A stretch of 64,000 bases of DNA from Streptomyces sp. NBC_01497. GTDB lineage: Bacteria > Actinomycetota > Actinomycetes > Streptomycetales > Streptomycetaceae. Below the pieces are notes generated by a model. That model was not told the origin of the DNA, made no database searches, and saw only the letters and a list, made by a program, of their open reading frames with translations. The stretch is taken from positions 868,001-932,000 of the forward strand of contig NZ_CP109427.1 of assembly GCF_036250695.1 (NCBI RefSeq), written 5' to 3'. Positions 1 to 6,937 of this stretch are shown in pieces. A program made the position numbers and the translations under genes. Positions within the stretch are counted from its first letter, which is position 1, and the number at the start of each line of letters is the position of its first letter.

Positions 1-17
1 GAGGAGGTGTGTGGACC

Positions 18-656
18 GTGGCGAACAGGAGCCAGAGCGACACCGTCGAGCGACTTCTCGACACCTACGGCAGGACGTACACCGACGAGGCGGGCATCCG
101 CCTGCGCGACACCCCGCAGCCGCTGTACCGGCTACTGGTCATGTCCGTCCTGCTGAGCGCGCGGATCAGCTCCGGCATCGCGCTCGCCACCGCGCGGGCG
201 CTCGCGGACGCGGGGCTGCGTTCCCCGCGGGCGATGGCGGACGCCACCTGGCAGCAGCGGGTGGACGCGCTCGGCGAGGGCGGTTACCGGCGCTATGACG
301 AGCGCACGGCGACCCAGCTCGGCAAGGGCGCGGAACTGCTGCTGGAGCACTACCGCGGCGACCTGCGACGCCTGCGGGCGACGGCGGACGGCGACCGGGA
401 CAGGTTGAGCCGGCTGCTGCAGCAGGTGCCGGGGCTCGGCCCGGTCGGCGCGGACATCTTCCTGCGCGAGGTGCAGGACATCTGGCCCGAGGCCGCTCCC
501 TACCTGGACGGGAAGGCCCGGCAGGGCGCCCGCAAGGTGGGGCTCCCGGACGACCCGGCCCGGCTGGCCCGCCTGGCGGGCGACGACCCCGCGCTGTTCG
601 CCGCCGCACTGGTACGGGTGTCGCTGGACCGGCACGCGGAGCTCGCGACCGCGTGA
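18..656 (+). CDS. HhH-GPD / endonuclease III-like protein
   Basis: About 212 aa. The C-terminal half carries a helix-hairpin-helix motif (VPGLGPVGADIFLREV, about residues 135-150), as in the DNA glycosylase superfamily that includes endonuclease III. No Cys cluster for an Fe-S centre is visible at the C-terminus, so this is the cluster-less actinobacterial type, whose substrate is not established. An upstream GTG at 9 is possible, but the GAGGAGG at 1-7 would then touch the start. GTG at 18 has a 10-nt spacing and is preferred. A strong hairpin at 690-731 follows the stop. The gene stands alone, so context does not add to the function. It is close to the window edge, but the reading frame looks complete. 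Confidence 0.7.
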   Translation: MANRSQSDTVERLLDTYGRTYTDEAGIRLRDTPQPLYRLLVMSVLLSARISSGIALATARALADAGLRSPRAMADATWQQRVDALGEGGYRRYDERTATQLGKGAELLLEHYRGDLRRLRATADGDRDRLSRLLQQVPGLGPVGADIFLREVQDIWPEAAPYLDGKARQGARKVGLPDDPARLARLAGDDPALFAAALVRVSLDRHAELATA

Positions 657-689
657 GGGCGCCGCCGGTACTCACGGCCTCATGACCGC

Positions 690-731
690 ACGCCGGGGAG
701 CCGCGACCGCGTGGTCGCGCCTCCCCGGCGT
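690..731 (+). terminator. Hairpin downstream of HhH-GPD gene
   Basis: An 11-bp arm (ACGCCGGGGAG) and a further 7-bp arm (CGCGACC) are matched by their exact complements around a GCGT loop, with a single C/C mismatch. It lies 34 bases after the stop of the preceding gene. There is no U-tract, which is usual for high-GC actinomycete terminators. Confidence 0.6.
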
Positions 732-924
732 CGTGACGCGCGGATCGAGTGGCCCGGTCGCGGACGGCGCACGGTCATCGCGTACGACACGTGCCGGCGC
801 GGCCCGTACGGCGGATGACATCGCGCACTGCCGTATCGGCGGGCGCACGGACGTCCTGCCGGGGCGCCGCGCCGCTCCCCCGCCCGCTCCTTCGTCCCCC
901 TCGGCCGCGCCCGTCGCGCGCGAA

Positions 925-966
925 CGCCGGTGTGCGCCACACGGAAAGGTGTGGCGCACACCGGCG
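925..966. terminator. 18-bp perfect inverted repeat, terminator
   Basis: Two exactly complementary 18-base arms (925-942 and 949-966) surround the loop GGAAAG. It sits 15 bases beyond the stop of the minus-strand gene at 982-1182 and can also serve the plus strand. The stretch 657-981 otherwise holds only the hairpin at 690-731; no gene is seen there. Confidence 0.75.
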
Positions 967-981
967 TGAGGACGCCTGCGG

Positions 982-1182
982 TCAGCCGCGCGGTGGGTTG
1001 TCGTCCCCGGACCTGGGGTCGTTGCCCATCTGCTCGTCCATCTTCTTCTGCCCGGTGTCGACCTGGTTCTCGTACTTGTTGCCGGTCTTCTTGTCGACGG
1101 CGTCCCCCGCCTTGTCCACACCTTTGTGGGCAGTGTCCTCGTGCCCCTTCATCATGCCCTTGAGCTTGTCGAGCATCGACAT
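982..1182 (-). CDS. MT0933-like antitoxin family small protein
   Basis: 66 aa, very hydrophilic, rich in Lys, Asp and Gly, starting MSMLDKLKGMMKGHED. Repeated amphipathic segments of the form KGVDKAGDAVDKKTG give a helical, partly disordered protein. This matches the actinobacterial family annotated as MT0933-like antitoxin. The toxin-antitoxin role of that family is weakly supported, and no toxin gene lies beside this copy, so a stress-related or CsbD-like role is just as likely. The gene ends 15 bases before an 18-bp hairpin. Confidence 0.7.
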   Translation of the reverse strand: MSMLDKLKGMMKGHEDTAHKGVDKAGDAVDKKTGNKYENQVDTGQKKMDEQMGNDPRSGDDNPPRG

Positions 1183-1268
1183 GGCTGGCTCCTCACTCGG
1201 GACGTACTACTCTCCCCACCATCCACGCCACCGCACGATCCCGCATCCGCAGCCGTCCGGGGGCCAGC

Positions 1269-1628
1269 TCAGGGTGAGTACGAGTACGCGTGGGTGCGGC
1301 TGCACGGGTCGGTCCTGTGGCCGCTCACCGCGTCGATCCCGTCGTCCGGCAGCCCGGCCGCGCCCTGCAGCGCCGCGCTCACGAGCGTGACGAGCAGGTC
1401 GATGTCGGCACCCGTCTCCAGCCGCACGGTGACCCAGCCGGAACCGGGGTGCAGCCGCAGCGCGGTCGAGTTCTTGAGTGCCGGGCGCAGTTTTGCGATC
1501 ATGGTGCTGGCGAGGTGCACATCGGCCTCGTGCTCGCCGTGGAAGTGCACGATGTCGCGGGTGCCCTCACGTACGCACAGGTCCGTGCCGCAGTAGCCCG
1601 CTCCGGCGCTGAGACCCGGCCAGGTCAT
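1269..1628 (-). CDS. Luciferase-domain (DUF5519-like) protein
   Basis: 119 aa. The pattern IVHFHGEHEADVHL near residue 25, then LHPGSGWVTVRLE and DIDLLVTLVSAAL in the C-terminal half, match small actinobacterial proteins annotated as luciferase family or DUF5519. No biochemical role is known for these. The start at 1628 has a GGAGAA about 8 bases upstream. An upstream in-frame ATG at 1661 would add 11 residues but has a poorer ribosome site. It is divergent from the HD-domain gene at 1850, with about 220 bp between them. Confidence 0.6.
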   Translation of the reverse strand: MTWPGLSAGAGYCGTDLCVREGTRDIVHFHGEHEADVHLASTMIAKLRPALKNSTALRLHPGSGWVTVRLETGADIDLLVTLVSAALQGAAGLPDDGIDAVSGHRTDPCSRTHAYSYSP

Positions 1629-1849
1629 CAGTCGTTCTCCGGCATGTCTGGCACCGTTCATGCATTCAGCGTGCCCTATCGGGGGCGCCCGGCACAGGGG
1701 ATTCGCGTAACGGAGAGGACTCGGATGCGCCGTGTTGACGCGGTGATGGTCCGTTTCTGTTCGCTGCGCGTTCAACCCGTTGTGGCGCGGACCGTTCATT
1801 CCCGCGTGATCTGCTCGTCGTCGCGACGGTGAACAGAGGAAGGAAGCCC

Positions 1850-2404
1850 ATGACCGCTCACTCGGTGGACGAGCTGATGGATCTCCTCCACGCGTGCCGG
1901 GGCGCGTGGGACACCCCGGACCGCACGGGCGATCCGGTGGACCTGCACGACCATGCGCTCCAGACGGCGGCCCTGCTGCGCCGCAGACATCCTGCCGACA
2001 AGGAATTGCAGGTCGCGGGATTGCTGCACGACCTGGGGCATCTCCTGCGTCCCGGCGACGACGCGGGGCACGCCGACTCGGCGGCCGCCGCGGTGCGCCC
2101 GCTGCTCGGTGAGCGGGTGGCGCGGCTGGTGCAGCTCCACGTACCGGCCAAGCGGTATCTCGCGGCGGCCGAGCCCGGTCGGAGCCTGTCACCGCAGAGC
2201 GACCTGACACTGGGGGTGCAGGGCGGTCCGATGACGGCGGACGAGATGGCCGCGTTCGTCCAGGATCCCTGCGCCCAGGACGCACTGACTCTCCGTCAGG
2301 CCGACGACGAGGGCAAGGTCGTGGGACTGGACGCGGGCGAACTGGAGGACTGGCGGCCGGTGTTGGAGCATCTGGCGGCGTCCCGTACCGGAGCCGCCCG
2401 CTGA
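1850..2404 (+). CDS. HD-domain protein, PhnZ-like
   Basis: 184 aa. The metal-binding pattern is visible in order: LHDHALQTA, then GLLHDLGHLL (the HD pair), then HADSAAAAV, then LVQLHVPAKRYL. The last two elements, with the His followed by AKRYL, resemble PhnZ, the mixed-valence di-iron oxygenase that cleaves the C-P bond of hydroxylated 2-aminoethylphosphonate. The usual partner, a PhnY-type 2-oxoglutarate oxygenase, is not next door, so a plain phosphohydrolase role is possible. The start at 1850 follows a GAGGAAGGAAG ribosome site; an upstream in-frame ATG at 1829 lacks one. Confidence 0.65.
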   Translation: MTAHSVDELMDLLHACRGAWDTPDRTGDPVDLHDHALQTAALLRRRHPADKELQVAGLLHDLGHLLRPGDDAGHADSAAAAVRPLLGERVARLVQLHVPAKRYLAAAEPGRSLSPQSDLTLGVQGGPMTADEMAAFVQDPCAQDALTLRQADDEGKVVGLDAGELEDWRPVLEHLAASRTGAAR

Positions 2405-2625
2405 GCGTCGCGCACCCACGCCCCCCGTTCCCGCCCACCCCGGCACCGGCCGCGGCCACTGCGGCCCGCAGCGCCGGTCGGGAGCGCACGGCCGGGCTGT
2501 CGGGGGCGGTGTGTCACCCGCCGTCGCGGCTCCGGCTCAGCCTCCCTTCACCCGGGACCCTCCGGACGCATGGGTGGTTTCCTCCCCGGTGGGGCCCGGT
2601 GCGTGCCGGCCACGGCGCCCGCGGG

Positions 2626-2631
2626 TAGCCT
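2626..2631 (+). promoter_or_regulatory. Candidate -10 box for leaderless PPOX gene
   Basis: TAGCCT ends 9 bases before the ATG at 2641, and no Shine-Dalgarno sequence is present. The spacing fits transcription beginning at or beside the start codon, which is common in actinomycetes. Confidence 0.4.
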
Positions 2632-2640
2632 GCGGCCACG

Positions 2641-3036
2641 ATGAAACTCTCCGATGAACTGACCGCGCTGCTGCGCGAACCGAGCACCTGCTACCTGACC
2701 ACGCTGATGCCCGACGGGTCCCCGCAGATCACCCAGGTCTGGGTCGACACGGACGGCGAGAACGTCCTCGTCAACAGCGTGCGCACCCACCTCAAGACGC
2801 GGAACATCGCCCGTGACCCCCGCGTCGCCCTCGCCGTCTCCTCACCGCGGAACCCGTCGCGGTACGTGCAGATCCGCGGCCGGGTGGCCGAGGTGAGGAC
2901 CGACGGCGCGGCCGACCACATCGAGGCCTTGGCCCACAAGTACCTGGGCGGTCCGTACCCGTGGTTCGGCGGCCGGGACCAGGAGCGTGTCCAGTTCGTC
3001 ATAGAGGCGGGGAGTGTCAGCGGCATCGGGAACTGA
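2641..3036 (+). CDS. PPOX-class F420-dependent oxidoreductase
   Basis: 131 aa. The family signature is plain: CYLTTLMPDGSPQITQVWV near the N-terminus, then VRTHLKTRNIARDPRVAL and YVQIRGRVAEV. This is the split beta-barrel of pyridoxamine 5'-phosphate oxidase-like proteins, of the short Rv1155 type known to bind cofactor F420. Expected to be cytoplasmic and dimeric; the substrate is unknown. The gene seems leaderless and ends 28 bases before the convergent kinase gene. Confidence 0.8.
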   Translation: MKLSDELTALLREPSTCYLTTLMPDGSPQITQVWVDTDGENVLVNSVRTHLKTRNIARDPRVALAVSSPRNPSRYVQIRGRVAEVRTDGAADHIEALAHKYLGGPYPWFGGRDQERVQFVIEAGSVSGIGN

Positions 3037-3064
3037 CCGGCCCCAGCCCCCGTTGGTCCTTGCG

Positions 3065-3991
3065 TCACCCCATGTCGCGTACCAGCTGGTCGAGTTGGCG
3101 CACCGCGGTGGCCATCCGGTCCGGGTGGCCTCGGAAGAACGGGTCGTCGGGCACGGGCAGGGACGCCGCGAGTCCCCAGCCGCGGCCGCGCGCCCAGGTC
3201 GCGTCGTCCACCCCGAGCGCGGCCCGGAACCGGGGCCGGGCCGACGCGGGCAGGAACGTCCAGGCGGGGAGCAGGTCGACGGCCGGATCACCGGCCGCGA
3301 GCGTCCCGAAGTCGATGACGCCGCTCAGTTCGCCGTCGGCCACGAGAAGGTTCCCGGCGGCCAGGTCGCCGTGGATCCACACCGGGGGCCGGTCCCACGC
3401 GGGTGCGGCGAGCGCCGCGTCCCAGACGGCGCGGACGCCGTCCGCGTCCACGCCCGGCAGCTCCACGACCCGCTCCAGCTTGGTCCGCACACGCCATTCC
3501 ACGGCGAGGGAGTCCCGCTCGTCGCCCATCGGCACTCCCCGGAACGCGTTGCTCCACTCTGGGCCCGGCGCGCCCGTGGCGTCGACCGTCCGGAGCGCGG
3601 CGATGAATCCGGCGAGCCGGTCGGCGGCGCGGTCCGGGTGTGTGAGGTGCTCGCCGGTCGCGGCCCGGCCGCCGAGCCGGCGGTTGACCGACCACGGGAA
3701 CGGATATCCCTCGCCGGGCTCTCCCCTGCCGAGCGGGACGGGTACCGCCAGCGGCAGCCGCGGGGCGAGGACCGGCAGCCAGCGCTGCTCCCGCTCCACC
3801 TGGCCCACCCAGCGCGGGAAACGCGGCAGCCGCACCGACATGGTCCCGCCGAGCCGGAACGTGGTGTTGTCCATGCCCTGCTGGGGCTCGGGGGCGAGCG
3901 GCAGCCCGGCCCACTGCGGGAACTGGGTCGCGATCAGCCTGCCGACCCGCTCCGCGTCCACCTCGACGGGTCGCTCACCGCCCTGTGACAT
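3065..3991 (-). CDS. Aminoglycoside phosphotransferase-family kinase
   Basis: 308 aa. Protein-kinase-like fold with the catalytic loop WIHGDLAAGNLLV and the metal-binding VIDFGTLAAGDPAVDL, both in the C-terminal half. The N-terminal lobe has MDNTTFRLGGTMSVRLPR as the nucleotide-binding beta-hairpin. Such proteins phosphorylate small hydroxylated molecules; resistance is only one option and nothing in the context points to an antibiotic. The start at 3991 has GGAGG upstream. The longer frame to 4042 is Arg-rich and unlikely to be translated. Confidence 0.75.
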   Translation of the reverse strand: MSQGGERPVEVDAERVGRLIATQFPQWAGLPLAPEPQQGMDNTTFRLGGTMSVRLPRFPRWVGQVEREQRWLPVLAPRLPLAVPVPLGRGEPGEGYPFPWSVNRRLGGRAATGEHLTHPDRAADRLAGFIAALRTVDATGAPGPEWSNAFRGVPMGDERDSLAVEWRVRTKLERVVELPGVDADGVRAVWDAALAAPAWDRPPVWIHGDLAAGNLLVADGELSGVIDFGTLAAGDPAVDLLPAWTFLPASARPRFRAALGVDDATWARGRGWGLAASLPVPDDPFFRGHPDRMATAVRQLDQLVRDMG

Positions 3992-4194
3992 CGGTGTCCT
4001 CCGCGTTCTCCGGCCGGTCCGCCGTGGCCGGCGGTGCCCCATCCCAGCGGGTGGGGCGGCCCGGCGTCCACCGGTTTACCCCTGAGGCCGGCGGAACGAG
4101 CCGTTCCCGGACGCACGGGAGCCGGGGCGGACGAGGAGCCTCACGCTCCCCGCCCGCCCCGGCGGCCCGCCGCGGACGAGCGGTGTGCTCCGCG

Positions 4195-5196
4195 TCAGCC
4201 GATGACCGCGCGCAGCGACTGCTTGAGCGATCCCATCGTGGCGAGCACGGCCGTCGGCTCGTAGCCGCAGTGGGCCATGCAGTTGTCGCAGCGGGGGTCC
4301 TTGCCGCGCCCGTACTTGTCCCAGTCGGTGTCGTCGAGCAGTTCCTGGTAGGTCTTCGCGTACCCGTCGCTCATCAGGTAGCAGGGCTTCTGCCAGCCGA
4401 ACAGCGAGTAGGAGGGGACGCCCCAGGGTGTGCACTCGAACTCCGCCTTGCCCTCAAGGAAGTCGAGGAACAGCTCGGAGTGGTTGAGGCGCCACCGCTT
4501 GCGCCGGCCCTCGCCGAACGCTTTCCTGAAGACCTCGCGGGTCTGCTCCACACCGAGGAAGTGGTCCTGGTCTGGGGCCTTCTCGTAGGCGTAGGCCGGC
4601 GAGATCTCCAGGCGGTCGACCTTCAGCTCGTCGTTGAGGTAGTCGAGGACCTCGATGATGTCCTCGGCGGTGTCAGTGTTGAAGAACGTCGAGTTGGTGT
4701 AGACGGCGAAGCCCGCGGCCTTGGCCTGCCGGATCGCCTCGACGGCCTGGTCGAAGACGCCTTCCTTGCTCACCGACTCGTCGTGCCGCTCCCGCATGCC
4801 GTCGATGTGCACCATCCACGCGAAGTTGCGGTGCGGGGTGAACTTGTGCAGGTGCTTGGGCAGCAGGACCGCGTTGGTGCACAGCACCACGAACTTGCCC
4901 CGGTCCAGGAGCTCCCGCGTGATGATGTCGATCTGCGGGTGCATCAGCGGCTCGCCGCCCGCCAGGGACACCATGGGCGCGCCGCACTCCTCGACCGCGC
5001 CGATGGCCTGCGCGACCGGCATGCGCTGCTTGAGGACTCCCGCGGGGTGCTGGATCTTGCCGCAGCCGTTGCAGGCGAGGTTGCAGGCGAAGAGCGGCTC
5101 GATCTCGACGATGAGGGGGAACTTCTCCGTCCTCTTCATCTTCTGTTTGACGAGGTGGCTGCCCATCTTGACGGTCAGGTTGAGGGGTAGGGCCAT
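4195..5196 (-). CDS. hpnH: Adenosyl-hopene transferase HpnH (radical SAM)
   Basis: 333 aa, the full family length. The radical SAM CxxxCxxC motif is C38, C42, C45 (CNLACNGC), preceded by IVEIEPLFA. SLAGGEPLMHP and the C-terminal Cys-rich CDNCMAHCGYEP are typical of HpnH. The enzyme joins 5'-deoxyadenosine to diploptene, the first step toward C35 bacteriohopanepolyols, at the membrane. Squalene-hopene cyclase and the other hpn genes are not in the window, so this copy is separated from the usual cluster. It is divergent from the TetR gene at 5318, across a palindrome. Confidence 0.92.
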   Translation of the reverse strand: MALPLNLTVKMGSHLVKQKMKRTEKFPLIVEIEPLFACNLACNGCGKIQHPAGVLKQRMPVAQAIGAVEECGAPMVSLAGGEPLMHPQIDIITRELLDRGKFVVLCTNAVLLPKHLHKFTPHRNFAWMVHIDGMRERHDESVSKEGVFDQAVEAIRQAKAAGFAVYTNSTFFNTDTAEDIIEVLDYLNDELKVDRLEISPAYAYEKAPDQDHFLGVEQTREVFRKAFGEGRRKRWRLNHSELFLDFLEGKAEFECTPWGVPSYSLFGWQKPCYLMSDGYAKTYQELLDDTDWDKYGRGKDPRCDNCMAHCGYEPTAVLATMGSLKQSLRAVIG

Positions 5197-5287
5197 GACC
5201 TTTTCTCCGTTCCCACGGGGCCCTTCGGCTCCGTCGCGGACGCGTCCCGCGCATGCGTCTGTTGGCTGGCATACACGATGCTCTCAA

Positions 5288-5302
5288 CATACAGCCTGTA
5301 TG
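5288..5302. promoter_or_regulatory. 15-bp palindrome, TetR operator candidate
   Basis: CATACAG C CTGTATG is a perfect 7-bp inverted repeat with one central base. It lies 16 bases upstream of the TetR start at 5318 and about 90 bases upstream of hpnH on the other strand. This placement fits an autoregulatory operator that may also control hpnH. Confidence 0.65.
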
Positions 5303-5317
5303 GGACAGAATAAAGGC

Positions 5318-5956
5318 ATGTCCCCACCACCGAAGTCCGTGTCGAGCCGGCGCGCCGAGCATGTCGCCGACACCCGGGAGGCCCTGCTGGGCGCGGCGCG
5401 CACCCTGTTCGCGAGCCGTGGTTACGCGGCCACGGGAACGGAGGACATCGTCTCCGCCGCCCGGGTGACGCGGGGCGCCCTGTACCACCACTTCCGGGAC
5501 AAGGCGGACCTCTTCACCGCGGTGATGGAGCGGTGCGCGCGGGAGATGGCCGACCGGCTGATCGAGCAGGAGACCCGCCGCGCGGAGGCGGAGCACCAGG
5601 AGGACACCTGGAGCCTGCTGCGCACGGGTTTCCAGTCGTTCCTCGACGCCTGCGCGGACCCGGACTTCCAGCGGATCGTGCTGATCGAGGGGCCCGCGGT
5701 GCTGGGCCACAGCGTCTGGGACGCGCTCGTGGAGAAGCACGGCTACGTACTGCTGGAGGAGGTGCTGTCGCAGGCGGTCGCGGAGGGCAGGATCGACCCG
5801 CTCCCCGTGCGCCCGCTGACCCGCATGCTCGGCGCGCTGATCTCGGAGGCGAGTCTGTACATCGCCCGCTCCGACGATCAGCGGCGGGCACGCGCCGACG
5901 CCGGAGCGGTGCTCGACCGGATACTGACGGGCCTTCGCCGCGGCGGGGAGTCCTGA
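5318..5956 (+). CDS. TetR/AcrR family regulator
   Basis: 212 aa. The N-terminal helix-turn-helix is seen as TREALLGAARTLFASRGY followed by GTEDIVSAARVTRGALYHHF, about residues 15-60. The C-terminal ligand domain is typical of TetR_C types with a conserved IEGPAVLG segment. The start at 5318 gives the canonical basic N-terminus. An ATG at 5300 is in frame but lies inside the operator. AGAATAAAGGC just upstream has no ribosome site, so the message is probably leaderless. It is divergent from hpnH. Confidence 0.85.
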   Translation: MSPPPKSVSSRRAEHVADTREALLGAARTLFASRGYAATGTEDIVSAARVTRGALYHHFRDKADLFTAVMERCAREMADRLIEQETRRAEAEHQEDTWSLLRTGFQSFLDACADPDFQRIVLIEGPAVLGHSVWDALVEKHGYVLLEEVLSQAVAEGRIDPLPVRPLTRMLGALISEASLYIARSDDQRRARADAGAVLDRILTGLRRGGES

Positions 5957-6083
5957 GCGCCCCGGTCCCGTGCGGCGGCGCCCGGTCGGGGGCCGCGGCG
6001 GCCGGTGGATCGGCGGCCGGTGGTCAGCGGTCAGCGGTCGCGGACCGGGGGACCGCATCAGTCGCCCCCGGGTCGCGACGGTC

Positions 6084-6779
6084 TCAGCCGTCGCCTATGG
6101 CCGTGTACGCCTCGTCGAGGAGGTCGTTGACGCGGTCCACCGTCCGTTCCGCCACGGGCAGTTCGACGCACGACTTCAGCGCGGAGAGCAGCGGTGAGAT
6201 GGCCGCGCTCGCCAGCACGCGGGCCCGGAAGAGCGGATCGGGCGGCGAGGGGTCCGCGCCCGCGCCCGTCGGTGCCGTGTCACGCGCCGCCTCACCGGTA
6301 CCGGCGCACCCGGCCGGGAGGGACAGGAGCCGGACGGTCGGGGTCGAGACCCCCGCGAGCCGGGGCCGCAGCCCGTCGGCGAGGCCCTCGCAGAACTCCT
6401 CGATCATGCGGTGCATGCCGGGCGCCGACTTGTCGAGCAGCCGCTCCCCCATGTCCCGCACGAGCAGGCCCATGACGTGCGGATGCTGCTCCTCCAGGCT
6501 GCGCAGCGCCCGCCAGACCGCTGTGAAGGGACGCTCTGACGCGGGCCGGCCGGCCGTGAGGTCACGCAGCAGCGGGATCAGTCCCCGCACCTCGGCCAGC
6601 ACCAGATCGTCCTTGAACGGGAAGTACCGGTAGACCGTGCGCTCGGTGACCCGGCAGACATCGGCGATCTGCCGCATCGTCGTCGCCTCGAAGCCCTGCT
6701 CACCGAAGAGGCGCAGCGCCGCGGCGAGAATCCTGGCGCGCGTGCTCTCGCGGCCCCCCGGCCGTTCCTCTTCCGTCAC
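6084..6779 (-). CDS. TetR family repressor of adjacent MMPL exporter
   Basis: 231 aa. HTH at the N-terminus: STRARILAAALRLFGEQGF, then TTMRQIADVCRVTERTVYRY. The conserved YRYFPFKDDLV end of the recognition helix is present. The GTG start at 6779 places the HTH in the normal position. The longer frame to 6920 reads through the operator cluster and is rejected. It is divergent from the MMPL gene at 6938. The three matching palindromes between them strongly suggest it represses the exporter and itself, as for other TetR/MMPL pairs. Confidence 0.85.
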   Translation of the reverse strand: MTEEERPGGRESTRARILAAALRLFGEQGFEATTMRQIADVCRVTERTVYRYFPFKDDLVLAEVRGLIPLLRDLTAGRPASERPFTAVWRALRSLEEQHPHVMGLLVRDMGERLLDKSAPGMHRMIEEFCEGLADGLRPRLAGVSTPTVRLLSLPAGCAGTGEAARDTAPTGAGADPSPPDPLFRARVLASAAISPLLSALKSCVELPVAERTVDRVNDLLDEAYTAIGDG

Positions 6780-6821
6780 CCGGACAGTCTCCCACGCGCG
6801 CTGAGCGGGGGCGATGCGTCG

Positions 6822-6895
6822 TGTCAGGTCTGACAGGGCGGTGGATGTCAGGCCTGACACGAGTGCTAGCGTGAGGGCGGATGTCAGGTCTGACA
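6822..6895. promoter_or_regulatory. Three-copy palindromic operator array
   Basis: TGTCAGGTCTGACA at 6822-6835, TGTCAGGCCTGACA at 6846-6859 and TGTCAGGTCTGACA at 6882-6895. Arms are identical in all copies and only the two central bases vary. Start-to-start spacings are 24 and 36 bp. The array fills the space between the TetR start (6779) and the MMPL start (6938), so it should be the binding region of that TetR protein. Confidence 0.85.
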
Positions 6896-6937
6896 TTCCT
6901 GCGTCCCTCTGCCCGCGCACCCACCCGGAGAGCCAGC

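Noticed and set aside
1269..2489. A 406-codon minus-strand frame
   Set aside because: The upstream two-thirds is antisense to the HD-domain gene and is Arg/Pro-rich; the real gene is the last 119 codons.
6780..6920. Upstream extension of the TetR gene to 6920
   Set aside because: It would translate the operator array and push the HTH about 60 residues from the N-terminus; GTG 6779 fits the family.
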